A stretch of 64,000 bases of DNA from Octadecabacter algicola (GCF_021532625.1 NZ_JAKGAR010000002.1:1-64000); one strand, 5' to 3'; shown: positions 18,149 to 27,208, counted from the stretch's first letter. Notes: a model not told the origin generated them from the sequence alone. A program made the numbers and translations.

Positions 18149-18310
18149 ATGATTTTTAAGATAGTTTCTTTGTTTTTGGTTGGCATGGGTGTGCTTGCGA
18201 TGTTTGGTAAACTTACCGTACCGGGTGCAAAACGGCTGGCGGATGCGCGCTGCAAATCTTGCGGCAAATTCACCTTCGGGAAATCCTGCGATTGTAAGGG
18301 GCGTAAGTAA
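18149..18310 (+). CDS. 53-residue membrane protein with cysteine ribbon
   Basis: A short gene that directly follows the peptidase stop codon and overlaps the antiporter start by one base (TAATG), so it is almost certainly translated with them. The first 20 residues form one hydrophobic segment (MIFKIVSLFLVGMGVLAMF). The tail has Cys35-x2-Cys38 and Cys47-x-Cys49, a possible zinc knuckle, rich in lysine and glycine. I do not recognise a named family; similar short proteins beside S49 peptidases in related bacteria would support a partner role. Confidence 0.7.
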   Translation: MIFKIVSLFLVGMGVLAMFGKLTVPGAKRLADARCKSCGKFTFGKSCDCKGRK

Positions 18311-19290
18311 TGCCTGACTGGCTGATGTTGCCCCAAAGCCCGATGATGGATTGGGTTGCCGTAGTTATTGGCTTGGCTCTGCTGCTTTTGGCGGGGGACA
18401 GCCTTGTAAAAGGGGCGGTGAATATGTCGCTGCGCCTTGGCGTTCCCGCGCTGATCGTATCATTGACGATTGTGGCCTTCGGAACCTCAGCTCCCGAGCT
18501 TTTGATTTCTGTGCAAGCGATCTGGGACGGGGTTCCTGGGTTGGCGATGGGGAACGTTGTTGGGTCCAACACAGCAAACGTCCTGTTGGTGCTCGGTATT
18601 CCTGCCATGCTGGCTGTTATGCACACCAGCGAATGTGATACGCGGGTCAGCTACCTTCAGATGCTAGGCGGAACAATATTGTTTATCGTACTAGCATTTC
18701 GCGGCAAATTTGACTGGATTTCAGGTTTGATCCTGCTTGCCGCATTGGCAGCGATGCTGATCCATGCCGCGCGGGCGGCAAATGCGCATCGTAAGGCGGG
18801 CGCGGATGAAGTCGACGTTGATGACCTCGAAGGCGCGGACCCTGATTTGCCATGGGGTAAGATCATCCTTTTCTTGGTGCTGGGCCTGATAGGCTTGCCA
18901 TTGGGGGCGAGCCTGCTCGTGGACGGGGCGTCCAATATCGCGCGCGATTACGGGATCAGCGAAACGGTGATTGGTCTGACATTGGTAGCGATTGGTACGT
19001 CCCTACCTGAGCTTGCGACCACGGTTATGGCAGCGTTGCGTAAACAAGCTGACGTAGTTTTGGGCAGTGTGATTGGGTCCAATATGTTCAACCTGCTTGG
19101 GATCATGGGGGTCGCGTCTTTGGTAGGGATCATTCCCGTCGAGCAACAGTTTTTGACGTTCGATCTTTGGGTCATGCTGGGCGCGTCCCTATTGCTCATA
19201 CCGTTCGTCTTCTTCAGGCAGGACCTGACCCGCGGTTGGGGGATTTTGCTGGCAATGCTATACGCGGCATATGTTTTTGTTGTACTGTAA
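18310..19290 (+). CDS. Calcium/sodium antiporter, CaCA family (YrbG-like)
   Basis: Membrane exchanger of 326 residues made of two inverted repeats. The alpha motifs are AFGTSAPELLIS with GNVVGSNTANVLLVLG in the first half, and AIGTSLPELATTV with GSVIGSNMFNLLGIMG in the second; both glutamates needed for ion binding are present. An acidic loop (DEVDVDDLEGADPD) links the halves, as in bacterial K+-independent exchangers. It is the last gene of a unit that begins at least with the peptidase gene. Confidence 0.92.
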   Translation: MPDWLMLPQSPMMDWVAVVIGLALLLLAGDSLVKGAVNMSLRLGVPALIVSLTIVAFGTSAPELLISVQAIWDGVPGLAMGNVVGSNTANVLLVLGIPAMLAVMHTSECDTRVSYLQMLGGTILFIVLAFRGKFDWISGLILLAALAAMLIHAARAANAHRKAGADEVDVDDLEGADPDLPWGKIILFLVLGLIGLPLGASLLVDGASNIARDYGISETVIGLTLVAIGTSLPELATTVMAALRKQADVVLGSVIGSNMFNLLGIMGVASLVGIIPVEQQFLTFDLWVMLGASLLLIPFVFFRQDLTRGWGILLAMLYAAYVFVVL

Positions 19291-19649
19291 CACCCGCCCA
19301 AAGTAGTTCCATCATGTGGCGTAAAGTGCGGATTTCCATCAGTGGAGAGCATTCAGCACGCTAGGGTTGCGGCAACTTGTGCACTTGCATACCAGTTCGT
19401 CACAATTCGGTTACTTTTCCTTAATGTTTTCAATTGCTTGTTAAGTGGGCGTATTTCTTTCATTAAAATTCAATGGGTTAGGTTGGCGCCTATTTTTTAG
19501 GCAGTTCGCGGAACTCCCCATTTTGCAACGAAAAATTGGACCTGCTCAGGATTTGCCCACGAACTTATCCACAGAAACGGTGGGTATGTTAGCGCTTGCA
19601 GGACTGTCTTAGCCATTGCAGCGGCACCATAGAATCATAGGTTAGGGCC
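19291..19649. other. Intergenic region upstream of uvrC
   Basis: About 360 bases, A+T-rich around 19400-19500. I see no open frame with a start and ribosome binding site, no tRNA and no clear GTTC-N7-GTTC type SOS box. It should hold the uvrC promoter. Confidence 0.5.
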
Positions 19650-21503
19650 ATGAATATTAACTCCACCGGCCATGAGGTCATTCAAGGGTACCTCCGCACC
19701 TTAGACGGATCACCCGGTGTGTACCGGATGCTCGATTCCGAAAGCCGTGTGCTTTACGTCGGCAAGGCGCGAAATCTTAAGAACCGCGTCAGTAACTACG
19801 CGCGGCCGGCAGGGCATTCGGCGCGGATTGCGACGATGATTTCGCACACGGCGTCGATGATGTTTCTGACCACCCAGACAGAGACCGAAGCGCTGTTGCT
19901 GGAACAAAACCTGATCAAGCAGCTCAAGCCGAAATACAATGTGCTGCTGCGCGATGATAAGTCGTTCCCGAATATACTAATCTCCGGCGACCATGACTTT
20001 CCTCGTATCGAAAAGCATCGCGGCGCGAAAAAGAAAAAGGGCAACTATTACGGTCCTTTCGCCAGTGCAGGCGCTGTAAACCGGACGTTGAACACCTTGC
20101 AGCGGGCATTCCTGTTGCGCAATTGCAGCGACAGTGAATACGAAAGCCGTACGCGCCCTTGCCTGCAATACCAGATCAAGCGCTGCGCCGCGCCATGTGT
20201 CGGCAAGGTCAGCCATGACGACTACAAACAGCTTGTGAAAGATGCGGAGCGGTTTCTGTCAGGTAAATCGACGGAGATGCAGGCGAGCTTGGCTGAACGG
20301 ATGAACAAAGCCTCCGAGGAGATGGAGTTTGAGCGCGCCGCCGCATTGCGGGACCGTATTAAGGCATTGACGCAGGTGCAGACCTCACAGGGGATCAATC
20401 CGCAGAACACAAACGAGGCCGATGTCATCGCCTTGCACCGGGATGGCGGGCAAGCCTGCGTTCAGGTGTTTTTCATCCGCGCCAACCAGAACTGGGGGAA
20501 TAAGGATTACTACCCGAGGGTCAGTGGCGATGAGGATGCGAGCGAGGTCATGCAGGCCTTTGTCGGCCAGTTCTACGGGGATCGCGAACCACCGCGTCTG
20601 TTGTTGCTGTCGCATGGGCTAGATGACGAAGATTTGGTGACCGAAGCGCTGAGTGAAAAAGCGGGGCGCAAGGTTGAAGTTATCGTGCCGCAACGGGGCG
20701 AGAAGGCGGAACTTGTCCAAGGAGCTGCCCGAAACGCCCGCGAAAGTCTGGGCCGCAAGATGTCAGAGACCGCCACACAGGGCCGTTTGTTGCGCGGGCT
20801 AAAGGAGGCCTTTGATCTGGACGCCGTGCCACAACGTGTCGAAGTCTACGATAACTCACATATCCAAGGGGCGTTCGCTGTTGGGGCTATGATTGTTGCG
20901 GGACCTGAAGGGTTCGACAAGAACCAGTACCGCAAATTCAACATCAAAGGTGAAGACCTGACCCCGGGGGATGATTTTGGCATGATGAAAGAAGTGCTGA
21001 CGCGGCGGTTTAAGCGGCTGTTGAAAGAGGACCCTGATCGCCAGCTTGGTACATGGCCGGGGTTATTGTTGATCGACGGGGGGGCAGGGCAGGTGAGTGC
21101 TGTGCGCGAGATTATGACTGATTTGGGCGTGGGTGATGTGCCCATGGTCGGTGTGGCTAAGGGGGTAGACCGAGACCACGGCAAAGAAGAGTTCTATCGC
21201 ACGGGCAAACCTGTGATGGCTCTGCCTCGTAATGACCCTGTCTTGTATTTCATTCAACGGCTGCGCGACGAGGCGCACCGCTTTGCGATTGGCACACATC
21301 GTGCCAAACGTGCCAAGGCCATTGGAGCTACGCCGCTGGACGATGTGCCCGGCGTCGGCGCGACCCGCAAACGCGCTTTGTTGCAGCACTTTGGATCGGC
21401 CAAGGCAGTTGGGCGCGCTGCATTGGCGGATCTGAAGGCCGTTGAAGGGATTTCAGATGCGATGGCCGATACGATTTACGGCTATTTCAATGAAAAGGGT
21501 TAA
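19650..21503 (+). CDS. uvrC: Excinuclease ABC subunit C
   Basis: Dual-incision nuclease of nucleotide excision repair, 617 residues. The N-terminal GIY-YIG domain reads [20 protein letters not shown]; the UVR motif near residue 205-235 contacts UvrB; the RNase H-like endonuclease core includes [19 protein letters not shown] and [10 protein letters not shown]; the end carries helix-hairpin-helix repeats ([20 protein letters not shown]). Length is normal. It is followed by pgsA, moaD and moaE, an order I associate with roseobacters. Confidence 0.97.
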   Translation: MNINSTGHEVIQGYLRTLDGSPGVYRMLDSESRVLYVGKARNLKNRVSNYARPAGHSARIATMISHTASMMFLTTQTETEALLLEQNLIKQLKPKYNVLLRDDKSFPNILISGDHDFPRIEKHRGAKKKKGNYYGPFASAGAVNRTLNTLQRAFLLRNCSDSEYESRTRPCLQYQIKRCAAPCVGKVSHDDYKQLVKDAERFLSGKSTEMQASLAERMNKASEEMEFERAAALRDRIKALTQVQTSQGINPQNTNEADVIALHRDGGQACVQVFFIRANQNWGNKDYYPRVSGDEDASEVMQAFVGQFYGDREPPRLLLLSHGLDDEDLVTEALSEKAGRKVEVIVPQRGEKAELVQGAARNARESLGRKMSETATQGRLLRGLKEAFDLDAVPQRVEVYDNSHIQGAFAVGAMIVAGPEGFDKNQYRKFNIKGEDLTPGDDFGMMKEVLTRRFKRLLKEDPDRQLGTWPGLLLIDGGAGQVSAVREIMTDLGVGDVPMVGVAKGVDRDHGKEEFYRTGKPVMALPRNDPVLYFIQRLRDEAHRFAIGTHRAKRAKAIGATPLDDVPGVGATRKRALLQHFGSAKAVGRAALADLKAVEGISDAMADTIYGYFNEKG

Positions 21504-21531
21504 CCTAATCTGCGGATAAGATTTTTCTTTA

Positions 21532-21546
21532 TTAACAGTTTGTTAA
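21532..21546. promoter_or_regulatory. Possible CtrA-type site upstream of pgsA
   Basis: TTAA-CAGTTTG-TTAA matches the alphaproteobacterial CtrA half-site pattern TTAA-N7-TTAA and is also near-palindromic. It lies about 120 nt upstream of the pgsA start in an A+T-rich stretch, so chance occurrence is a real possibility. Confidence 0.3.
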
Positions 21547-21667
21547 TTCTGATTTTTCTTTCGATTTCGACCCCGAAAGGCTGTTTCCCACCCTTCTGAC
21601 TACCCAGGGACTTTAAGAAAAAAAGGCAAGGTGTGGTGCGTTGTATTGAAACGGACTAGATAGGGGT

Positions 21668-22330
21668 ATGACTTGGAATATACCTAATATCCTGACGCTG
21701 TTGCGTCTTCTTGCGGCCCCCGGGGTTGCGATCATGTTTTTGTATTTCGCGCGGCCGTGGGCCGATTGGTACGCATTGGTCTTGTTTGTGGTCGCGGCGA
21801 CGACAGATTGGATTGACGGGTATTTGGCGCGCGCGTGGAACCAGCAAACCAAATTTGGTGCAATGTTGGATCCGATTGCCGATAAGGCGATGGTGGTGAT
21901 TGCGTTGTTGGTGATCTGCGGATTTTCCGGCATGGACCCTTGGATTTTGTTGCCCGCGACCTTGATCATGTTTCGAGAGACGTTTGTGTCTGGTTTGCGA
22001 GAGTTCTTGGGCGATACAGCGGGCACCTTGAAGGTAACGCGGTTGGCCAAATGGAAGACCGCTGCACAGATGACGGCGATAGCAGTTTTGTTTTCAACGG
22101 GCGCGTTTGAGACCTATTTCAATATGGCGATTGAGGGCATGGATCAGGCCACATTTGACGGCATTCGGTCGGGCGAAATTCCCGATGAGGGTGGCGTGAT
22201 CTGGAAGTTGAATGGCATGACCTATTCATGGTGGGTCGGTATTATTCTGCTTTGGGCTGCGATGGTTTTGACCTTGATCACGGGTGCAGACTATCTTCGC
22301 AAAGCGGCGCCACATCTAAAGGAAGATTGA
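21668..22330 (+). CDS. pgsA: CDP-diacylglycerol-glycerol-3-phosphate 3-phosphatidyltransferase
   Basis: Membrane enzyme of 220 residues that makes phosphatidylglycerol phosphate. The CDP-alcohol phosphotransferase motif D-x2-DG-x2-AR-x8-G-x3-D-x3-D is complete in DWIDGYLARAWNQQTKFGA and MLDPIADK (residues 39-66). Several hydrophobic segments follow. The insert of about 30 polar residues before the last segments (FDGIRSGEIPDEGG) is longer than in E. coli. Its stop codon overlaps the moaD start (TGATG). Confidence 0.95.
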   Translation: MTWNIPNILTLLRLLAAPGVAIMFLYFARPWADWYALVLFVVAATTDWIDGYLARAWNQQTKFGAMLDPIADKAMVVIALLVICGFSGMDPWILLPATLIMFRETFVSGLREFLGDTAGTLKVTRLAKWKTAAQMTAIAVLFSTGAFETYFNMAIEGMDQATFDGIRSGEIPDEGGVIWKLNGMTYSWWVGIILLWAAMVLTLITGADYLRKAAPHLKED

Positions 22331-22575
22331 TGCAGGTATTGTATTTCGCATGGGTGCGGGAACGCATAGGAGTGCCGCGTGAAGACGTAGAGACGTCGGC
22401 GGCGACGGTGAATGATCTGGTCGCTGAGCTGCGCGCGCGTGAAGAGCGGTATGAAGCGGCGTTTGCGGACACCAGTGCGTTGCGCGTGGCGTTGGATCAG
22501 GAGTTGGCAGAGTTTGATGCCCCCCTTGCAGGTGTTCGCGAAGTTGCGTTTTTCCCGCCGATGACAGGCGGATGA
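22330..22575 (+). CDS. moaD: Molybdopterin synthase small subunit
   Basis: Ubiquitin-like sulfur carrier of 81 residues that ends in the required Gly-Gly (PPMTGG), which is converted to thiocarboxylate. It supplies sulfur to MoaE for molybdopterin synthesis. The ATG shares a base with the pgsA stop and the gene overlaps moaE by 4 nt, so all three are coupled. Confidence 0.93.
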   Translation: MQVLYFAWVRERIGVPREDVETSAATVNDLVAELRAREERYEAAFADTSALRVALDQELAEFDAPLAGVREVAFFPPMTGG

Positions 22576-23009
22576 TCCGCGTTCAGGACATACCGTTTGA
22601 TGCGGGGACTGAGCTTAACAGCTTTTCCAGCCGCGTCGCGGGCTCGGGCGCTGTTGTGAGTTTCACTGGGCTTGTGCGTGATGTGTCTGGCGGGTTGTCG
22701 GTCATGGAGATCGAACACTATCCCGTCATGACTGAAAAGGCGCTGGGCAAGATTCGTGACGATGCGATGGCGCGTTGGAATTTAGCCGATGCCTTGGTCA
22801 TTCATCGGTATGGACGCCTTGAAGCAGGTGAAGTCATCATGATGGTGGCGACGGCATCACGCCATCGCAAGCACGCCTTTGAGGCGGCCGAGTTCCTGAT
22901 GGACTATTTGAAATCCCGCGCTCCGTTCTGGAAAAAAGAAGTCACCGAGGATGGGGCCGAATGGGTGGCGTCCAAAGATGACGATGAGGATGCACTAAAG
23001 AGGTGGTGA
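22572..23009 (+). CDS. moaE: Molybdopterin synthase catalytic subunit
   Basis: Subunit of 145 residues that converts cyclic pyranopterin monophosphate to molybdopterin with sulfur from MoaD. Conserved stretches are VSFTGLVRDVSGG, MEIEHYPVMTEKAL, IHRYGRLEAGEVIMMVA and the KSRAPFWKKE end with the catalytic lysines. Its end overlaps the convergent tag gene by 15 nt. The product is needed by the molybdenum hydroxylase encoded at 9.6-13.3 kb. Confidence 0.96.
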   Translation: MIRVQDIPFDAGTELNSFSSRVAGSGAVVSFTGLVRDVSGGLSVMEIEHYPVMTEKALGKIRDDAMARWNLADALVIHRYGRLEAGEVIMMVATASRHRKHAFEAAEFLMDYLKSRAPFWKKEVTEDGAEWVASKDDDEDALKRW

Positions 23010-23567
23010 CGCGAGCGCCTTACACGGGGCGTGTTGCGGGCAGGTGGTTAGGTGGTCGTTGACGAGGCCGCAGGCTTCCATCCATGCATAGACGATCGTT
23101 GGACCACAGAATTTGAACCCGCGTTTCTTAAGGTCCTTGGAAAAGGCGAGGGATAGGTCCGTGGACGGCGGCACATCGGCCTGCTTGGTAAAGTTGGTTT
23201 GCAGCGGCGCGCCACCGACCCAGCCCCAGCAATAGGCCGAAAAGTCATCTATCTTCAGATAGGCCTGCGCATTGGTAATGGTGGCTTGGATTTTGCCGCG
23301 GTGGCGGATGATGCCTTCGTTTTGCAGCAATCGCTGCACGTCGTCTTCGCCCCATGTGGCTATTGTGGCAGGGTCGAATCCTTCGAAGGCGGCGCGGAAG
23401 TTTTCGCGTTTCTTGAGGATAGTGATCCAGCTGAGCCCCGCTTGGAAACCGTCGAGAATTAGCTTTTCCCAGAGCGCACGGCTGTCCCATTCCGGAACGC
23501 CCCATTCCGTGTCGTGATAGTCCACATAGATGGGTTCGAGTCCGGTCCAGCCGCAGCGTTCAGACAT
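22995..23567 (-). CDS. tag: DNA-3-methyladenine glycosylase I
   Basis: Base-excision enzyme of 190 residues that removes 3-methyladenine. The N-terminal CGWTGLEPIYVDYHDTEWGV and the C-terminal FCGPTIVYAWMEACGLVNDH with HAPC hold the zinc-binding Cys and His residues of the Tag family. The start at 23567 is set by GAGAGGA 9 nt upstream; an in-frame ATG at 23597 has no such site. Confidence 0.95.
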   Translation of the reverse strand: MSERCGWTGLEPIYVDYHDTEWGVPEWDSRALWEKLILDGFQAGLSWITILKKRENFRAAFEGFDPATIATWGEDDVQRLLQNEGIIRHRGKIQATITNAQAYLKIDDFSAYCWGWVGGAPLQTNFTKQADVPPSTDLSLAFSKDLKKRGFKFCGPTIVYAWMEACGLVNDHLTTCPQHAPCKALASPPL

Positions 23568-23669
23568 TGTGTCATTCCTCTCGTTAGATGTGTTCAATTG
23601 AATTCAAACTTGGGACCTTTACCAGCCCTTAAAGCTTGGCGTGCAATTTGATGGCGAAGAGGATGCGTC

Positions 23670-24473
23670 ATGAGCATGAGTGCTGAGAATAAGGCATGGG
23701 ACGATCAGACACCGCGCGATCCGTTGGAATATGCGGTCAGCGTGCGGGACAAAGATGTTCTATCAATGGTTCGAGAAGCCTTGGCCACCGACAATTGTCG
23801 GCTGGCGCTACAGCCTGTCTGCACCGCCCATGACAACTACCGCATTGCGTTCCATGAATGCTTGATCCGCGTGATGGACGAAACCGGGCGTATCATTCCG
23901 GCAGGCCAATTCATGGACCAGATCGAAGAGACTGTCCTCGGGCGCGATATTGATACCGCGAGTCTGCGGTTGGCATTTGGATTACTCAAATATCACCCGG
24001 GTATTCGGCTCTCGGTCAATGTGTCGGCTCGGTCGTTGGGGGATGCGGCGTGGCGGCGGGTTCTGGATCAAGAGCTCGCAAGTTTGACGGGTCATGTAGA
24101 CCGTCTGATTTTTGAGATCAGTGAAGACAGTGCAATGCAATTGCCCGAGGTTGTGATCAGGTTCATGGAAGAAATGCAGCCACATGGGCTTGCTTTTGCG
24201 TTGGACAATTTCGGAGCGGGTTTGACGGCATTTCGGCACCTCAAGGATTTCTTCTTCGACTTGGTCAAGATCGATAGCCACTTCACACGCAATATTCACG
24301 AGGATCCCGACAATCAGGTCCTCGCAGAGGCGTTGATTACGGTTGCTCACCAGTTCGAAATGTTCGCTGTTGCTGAGGGTGTCGAATCCCAGGAAGAAGC
24401 GGATTTTCTAATCGGAATCGGTGTTGATTGTGTTCAAGGCTACCACTTTGGCGTGCCAAAATTCTCGGTCTGA
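23670..24473 (+). CDS. EAL domain protein, altered DDFG motif
   Basis: Stand-alone EAL domain of 267 residues, the fold of cyclic-di-GMP phosphodiesterases, with no sensor domain apart from a 40-residue N-terminus. Most catalytic residues are kept: Glu63 (ECL in place of EAL), Asn117, Glu149, Asp179, Lys200, Glu236 and Gln256. The second aspartate of DDFGTG is Asn180, in LDNFGAGLTA, and the loop after it is altered. Activity may be low or lost, and the protein may act as a c-di-GMP receptor. AGAGGA precedes the ATG by about 7 nt. Confidence 0.9.
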   Translation: MSMSAENKAWDDQTPRDPLEYAVSVRDKDVLSMVREALATDNCRLALQPVCTAHDNYRIAFHECLIRVMDETGRIIPAGQFMDQIEETVLGRDIDTASLRLAFGLLKYHPGIRLSVNVSARSLGDAAWRRVLDQELASLTGHVDRLIFEISEDSAMQLPEVVIRFMEEMQPHGLAFALDNFGAGLTAFRHLKDFFFDLVKIDSHFTRNIHEDPDNQVLAEALITVAHQFEMFAVAEGVESQEEADFLIGIGVDCVQGYHFGVPKFSV

Positions 24474-24643
24474 ATGTGAGGTTGCGCAACCGTTACCGCT
24501 AAAGCGGGCAATTGACGCAGGGTAAGTCCGTTGCGATTGCATTACCAAGAGCGTATTACATCGATAACGGCGGCGGGGGGCGGCGTAATCCACATGGCCC
24601 TCTGGTCTTGCCGAATGTCGGACCCTAGAGAGGAATTTCCCAT

Positions 24644-25819
24644 ATGACCAACGTAGTTATCGCATCCGCTGCGCGCACCGCCGTGGGCAGTTTTGGTGGC
24701 TCTTTTGCCAGCACACCTGCCCATGACCTTGGCGCTGCCGTCTTGAAAGAAGTCGTCGCACGCGCGGGTATTGATGCGTCTGAAGTTTCGGAAACGATCC
24801 TTGGTCAGGTCTTGACTGCTGCGCAAGGCCAGAACCCAGCGCGTCAGGCGCATATCAATGCGGGCCTGTCGCAGGATGCGGCTGCTTGGGGCATCAATCA
24901 GGTTTGTGGATCCGGTCTGCGGGCTGTTGCGCTTGGTGCGCAGCACATCATGTTGGGCGATGCTTCAATCGTCGCGGCAGGTGGACAGGAAAACATGAGC
25001 ATTTCTGCACACGCGCAAAACATCCGTGCTGGTCAGAAGATGGGCGACATGAAGCTTATCGACACAATGATCAAAGACGGTCTTTGGGATGCTTTCAACA
25101 ACTACCACATGGGTCAAACCGCCGAGAACGTTGCCGAAAAATGGCAGATTTCTCGCGAGATGCAGGATGAGTTCGCGGTAGCGTCCCAGAACAAAGCGGA
25201 AGCGGCGCAAAAAGCTGGCAAGTTCGCCGATGAAATCGCAGCATTTACCATCAAGACCCGCAAGGGCGACATTGTGGTCGATAGCGATGAATACATCCGC
25301 CACGGCGCAAACATCGAAGCCATGCAAAAAATGCGCCCTGCCTTCACGAAGGACGGCACCGTAACTGCGGCCAACGCATCCGGCCTGAATGACGGCGCGG
25401 CTGCCACGCTGCTGATGTCTGCTGATGAAGCTGAAAAGCGTGGAATCGAACCACTGGCCCGTATCGTGTCATACGCAACGGCTGGCCTTGACCCGACTGT
25501 TATGGGCGTCGGCCCGATCTATGCATCCCGCAAGGCGTTGGACAAAGCTGGCTGGTCCGTCGATGACCTCGATCTTGTTGAGGCCAACGAAGCCTTTGCT
25601 GCGCAAGCCTGTGCTGTGAACAAAGACATGGGCTGGGACCCATCCATTGTGAACGTGAACGGCGGCGCAATCGCAATCGGTCACCCGATTGGTGCTTCTG
25701 GTTGCCGCGTGTTGAACACGCTGTTGTTCGAAATGAAGCGTCGTGATGCTAAGAAAGGTCTCGCGACTTTGTGCATCGGCGGCGGTATGGGCGTCGCTCT
25801 TTGTGTTGAGCGTCCATAA
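24644..25819 (+). CDS. phaA: Acetyl-CoA C-acetyltransferase
   Basis: Thiolase of 391 residues that condenses two acetyl-CoA to acetoacetyl-CoA, the first step of poly-3-hydroxybutyrate synthesis. The acyl-accepting cysteine is in [14 protein letters not shown] near residue 88; the C-terminal histidine and cysteine are in [12 protein letters not shown] and [23 protein letters not shown] precedes the ATG. The reductase gene follows after 91 nt with a hairpin between. Confidence 0.96.
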   Translation: MTNVVIASAARTAVGSFGGSFASTPAHDLGAAVLKEVVARAGIDASEVSETILGQVLTAAQGQNPARQAHINAGLSQDAAAWGINQVCGSGLRAVALGAQHIMLGDASIVAAGGQENMSISAHAQNIRAGQKMGDMKLIDTMIKDGLWDAFNNYHMGQTAENVAEKWQISREMQDEFAVASQNKAEAAQKAGKFADEIAAFTIKTRKGDIVVDSDEYIRHGANIEAMQKMRPAFTKDGTVTAANASGLNDGAAATLLMSADEAEKRGIEPLARIVSYATAGLDPTVMGVGPIYASRKALDKAGWSVDDLDLVEANEAFAAQACAVNKDMGWDPSIVNVNGGAIAIGHPIGASGCRVLNTLLFEMKRRDAKKGLATLCIGGGMGVALCVERP

Positions 25820-25830
25820 ATAAATCGATT

Positions 25831-25857
25831 CAGTGGCGTAATATTATTGCGCCGCTG
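25831..25857 (+). other. Hairpin between phaA and phaB
   Basis: CAGTGGCGTAAT pairs with ATTGCGCCGCTG over 12 positions with two G-U pairs and a 3-nt loop (25831-25857). Few T follow, so it may be a weak terminator or processing site that makes phaB expression differ from phaA. Confidence 0.45.
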
Positions 25858-25910
25858 GTTTCGTTGGGGTAATTAGATTACCGAACAATCATCTCTTGGA
25901 GGAGAACATT

Positions 25911-26633
25911 ATGGGACGTGTTGCACTCGTCACTGGCGGATCGCGCGGTATCGGCGAGGCCATTTCTAAGAAGTTACAGGCTGACGGTTACTCGGTTGCT
26001 GCAACTTACGCAGGCAACGACGAAGCCGCTGCCAAGTTTACCGAAGCGACTGGCATCAAGACCTACAAGTGGAACGTGGCGGATTACGATTCTTCCAAAG
26101 CGGGCATTGAGCAAGTCGAAGCTGATCTTGGTCCGATTGACGTTGTTGTCGCCAATGCTGGCATCACGCGCGATGCACCGTTCCATAAGATGACGCCACA
26201 GCAGTGGAATGAAGTTGTCGACACAAATCTGACGGGCGTGTTCAACACCGTGCACCCTGTTTGGCCTGGTATGCGGGAACGCAAGTTCGGCCGCGTGATC
26301 GTTATTTCTTCGATCAATGGTCAAAAAGGCCAGTTCGCTCAGGTAAATTATGCTGCGACAAAATCTGGCGATCTGGGGATTGTAAAATCCTTGGCGCAAG
26401 AAGGCGCGCGTGCTGGGATTACAGCAAACGCTGTATGTCCAGGCTACATCGGTACGGAAATGGTGATGGCTGTTCCTGAAAAGGTCCGTGAAAGCATCAT
26501 TGGTCAGATCCCAGCGGGTCGTTTGGGCGAGCCCGAAGAAATCGCACGTTGTGTTGCGTTCCTTGCGTCTGATGATGCGGGCTTTATCAACGGGTCAACA
26601 ATTTCGGCCAATGGCGGCCAGTTCTTCGTCTAA
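25911..26633 (+). CDS. phaB: Acetoacetyl-CoA reductase
   Basis: Short-chain dehydrogenase of 240 residues that reduces acetoacetyl-CoA to (R)-3-hydroxybutyryl-CoA with NADPH. Motifs: TGGSRGIGEAI cofactor loop at residues 8-18, NAGITRD, catalytic Ser in SSINGQKGQFAQVNY with Tyr-x3-Lys (YAATK), and the C-terminal NGSTISANGGQFFV. The ATG at 25911 follows GGAGGAGAAC. No phaC polymerase or phasin gene lies in the window. Confidence 0.95.
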   Translation: MGRVALVTGGSRGIGEAISKKLQADGYSVAATYAGNDEAAAKFTEATGIKTYKWNVADYDSSKAGIEQVEADLGPIDVVVANAGITRDAPFHKMTPQQWNEVVDTNLTGVFNTVHPVWPGMRERKFGRVIVISSINGQKGQFAQVNYAATKSGDLGIVKSLAQEGARAGITANAVCPGYIGTEMVMAVPEKVRESIIGQIPAGRLGEPEEIARCVAFLASDDAGFINGSTISANGGQFFV

Positions 26634-26653
26634 GCCACTAGGTCAGAAACGAC

Positions 26654-26683
26654 AAAAGGGCGGGGAATATCCCCGCCCTTTTT
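26654..26683. terminator. Bidirectional intrinsic terminator after phaB
   Basis: A-run, then GGGCGGGGAATATCCCCGCC closing to a 9-bp G+C stem, then a T-run: AAAAGGGCGGGG pairs with CCCCGCCCTTTT. Because A- and T-runs flank both sides it can serve phaB on the plus strand and the small gene on the minus strand. Confidence 0.9.
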
Positions 26684-26704
26684 GTATTGTGGTCTTCGGT
26701 GCGA

Positions 26705-26812
26705 TTAGCGACCGAAGATACCTGAAATCATACGGCCAAAAGCACCAGCACGTTCAACACGCGCACGTGTCATGATTTCGTCGATCTCTTTTTGAGTCAG
26801 TTCTTTGTACAT
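26705..26812 (-). CDS. 35-residue basic protein, family uncertain
   Basis: Tiny gene with AAAGGA 8 nt before the ATG. The product starts MYKELTQKEIDEIMTRA and ends RMISGIFGR; it is helical in appearance, with a positive C-terminal half. Similar proteins of 30-40 residues occur in Rhodobacteraceae (I recall names such as RSP_7527-like, not checked). The gene at 27002 encodes a shorter relative. Function unknown. Confidence 0.6.
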   Translation of the reverse strand: MYKELTQKEIDEIMTRARVERAGAFGRMISGIFGR

Positions 26813-27001
26813 ATTTTCAATCCTTTGGTGCGTTGTTCGCTCCCTTGATTGAAAGGTAGTGCCTTTGGTGTGCGGTAAAAACCGACGATCTCGCATTCCC
26901 GCATTGCGCTGGGCGCAGGGCAGGTTGGTTGGGCCATCCCAAAAGGAATGGCCCGTTCGTTCGGCTGGACGGGTCGTTAGACCTAAGCCTGCCGGAGCGT
27001 T

Positions 27002-27100
27002 CTATTTGCGGCGAAACAAGAGGCGCAGGATGGCGCCGCGTTCAGCGTGTGCGGTGCGGATGGCGTCGCGGGTGCGGGCATTTGTGGTGGCTTCGAACAT
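27002..27100 (-). CDS. 32-residue basic protein, relative of the preceding gene
   Basis: A minus-strand frame that starts MFEATTNARTRDAIRTAHAE and ends LRLLFRRK. AAAGGAAA stands 6 nt before the ATG. It shares with the gene at 26705 the layout A-x2-ER-x3-(I/F)-x-R and a basic, aromatic end. It has no recognised family. Together they form a tandem pair divergent from the LysR gene. Confidence 0.55.
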   Translation of the reverse strand: MFEATTNARTRDAIRTAHAERGAILRLLFRRK

Positions 27101-27173
27101 GGCGGTTTCCTTTGGTGGTGTTTCATTTCTTGTACCTAAGGTGACCTTTTGTGAGTGTACTGACAAACGAGAC

Positions 27174-27200
27174 TTCACAGGGGTTCAGTTAAGTTATACT
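27174..27200 (+). promoter_or_regulatory. Possible promoter of the LysR gene, leaderless mRNA
   Basis: TTCACA (27174-27179) and TATACT (27195-27200), 15 bp apart, resemble -35 and -10 boxes. Transcription would start near 27208, at or next to the ATG at 27209, which has no ribosome binding site, so the message may be leaderless. TTCACA is repeated inverted as TGTGAA at 27203-27208. Confidence 0.35.
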
Positions 27201-27208
27201 TATGTGAA

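Noticed and set aside
23510-23550. tRNA T-loop-like GGTTCGAGTCC
   Set aside because: It lies inside the tag coding region and no acceptor stem or anticodon arm can be formed around it.
26931-26954. GGGCCAT/ATGGCCC stem as an intrinsic terminator of the tiny gene at 27002
   Set aside because: The stem is real but no T-run follows on the minus strand, so I do not list it as a terminator.
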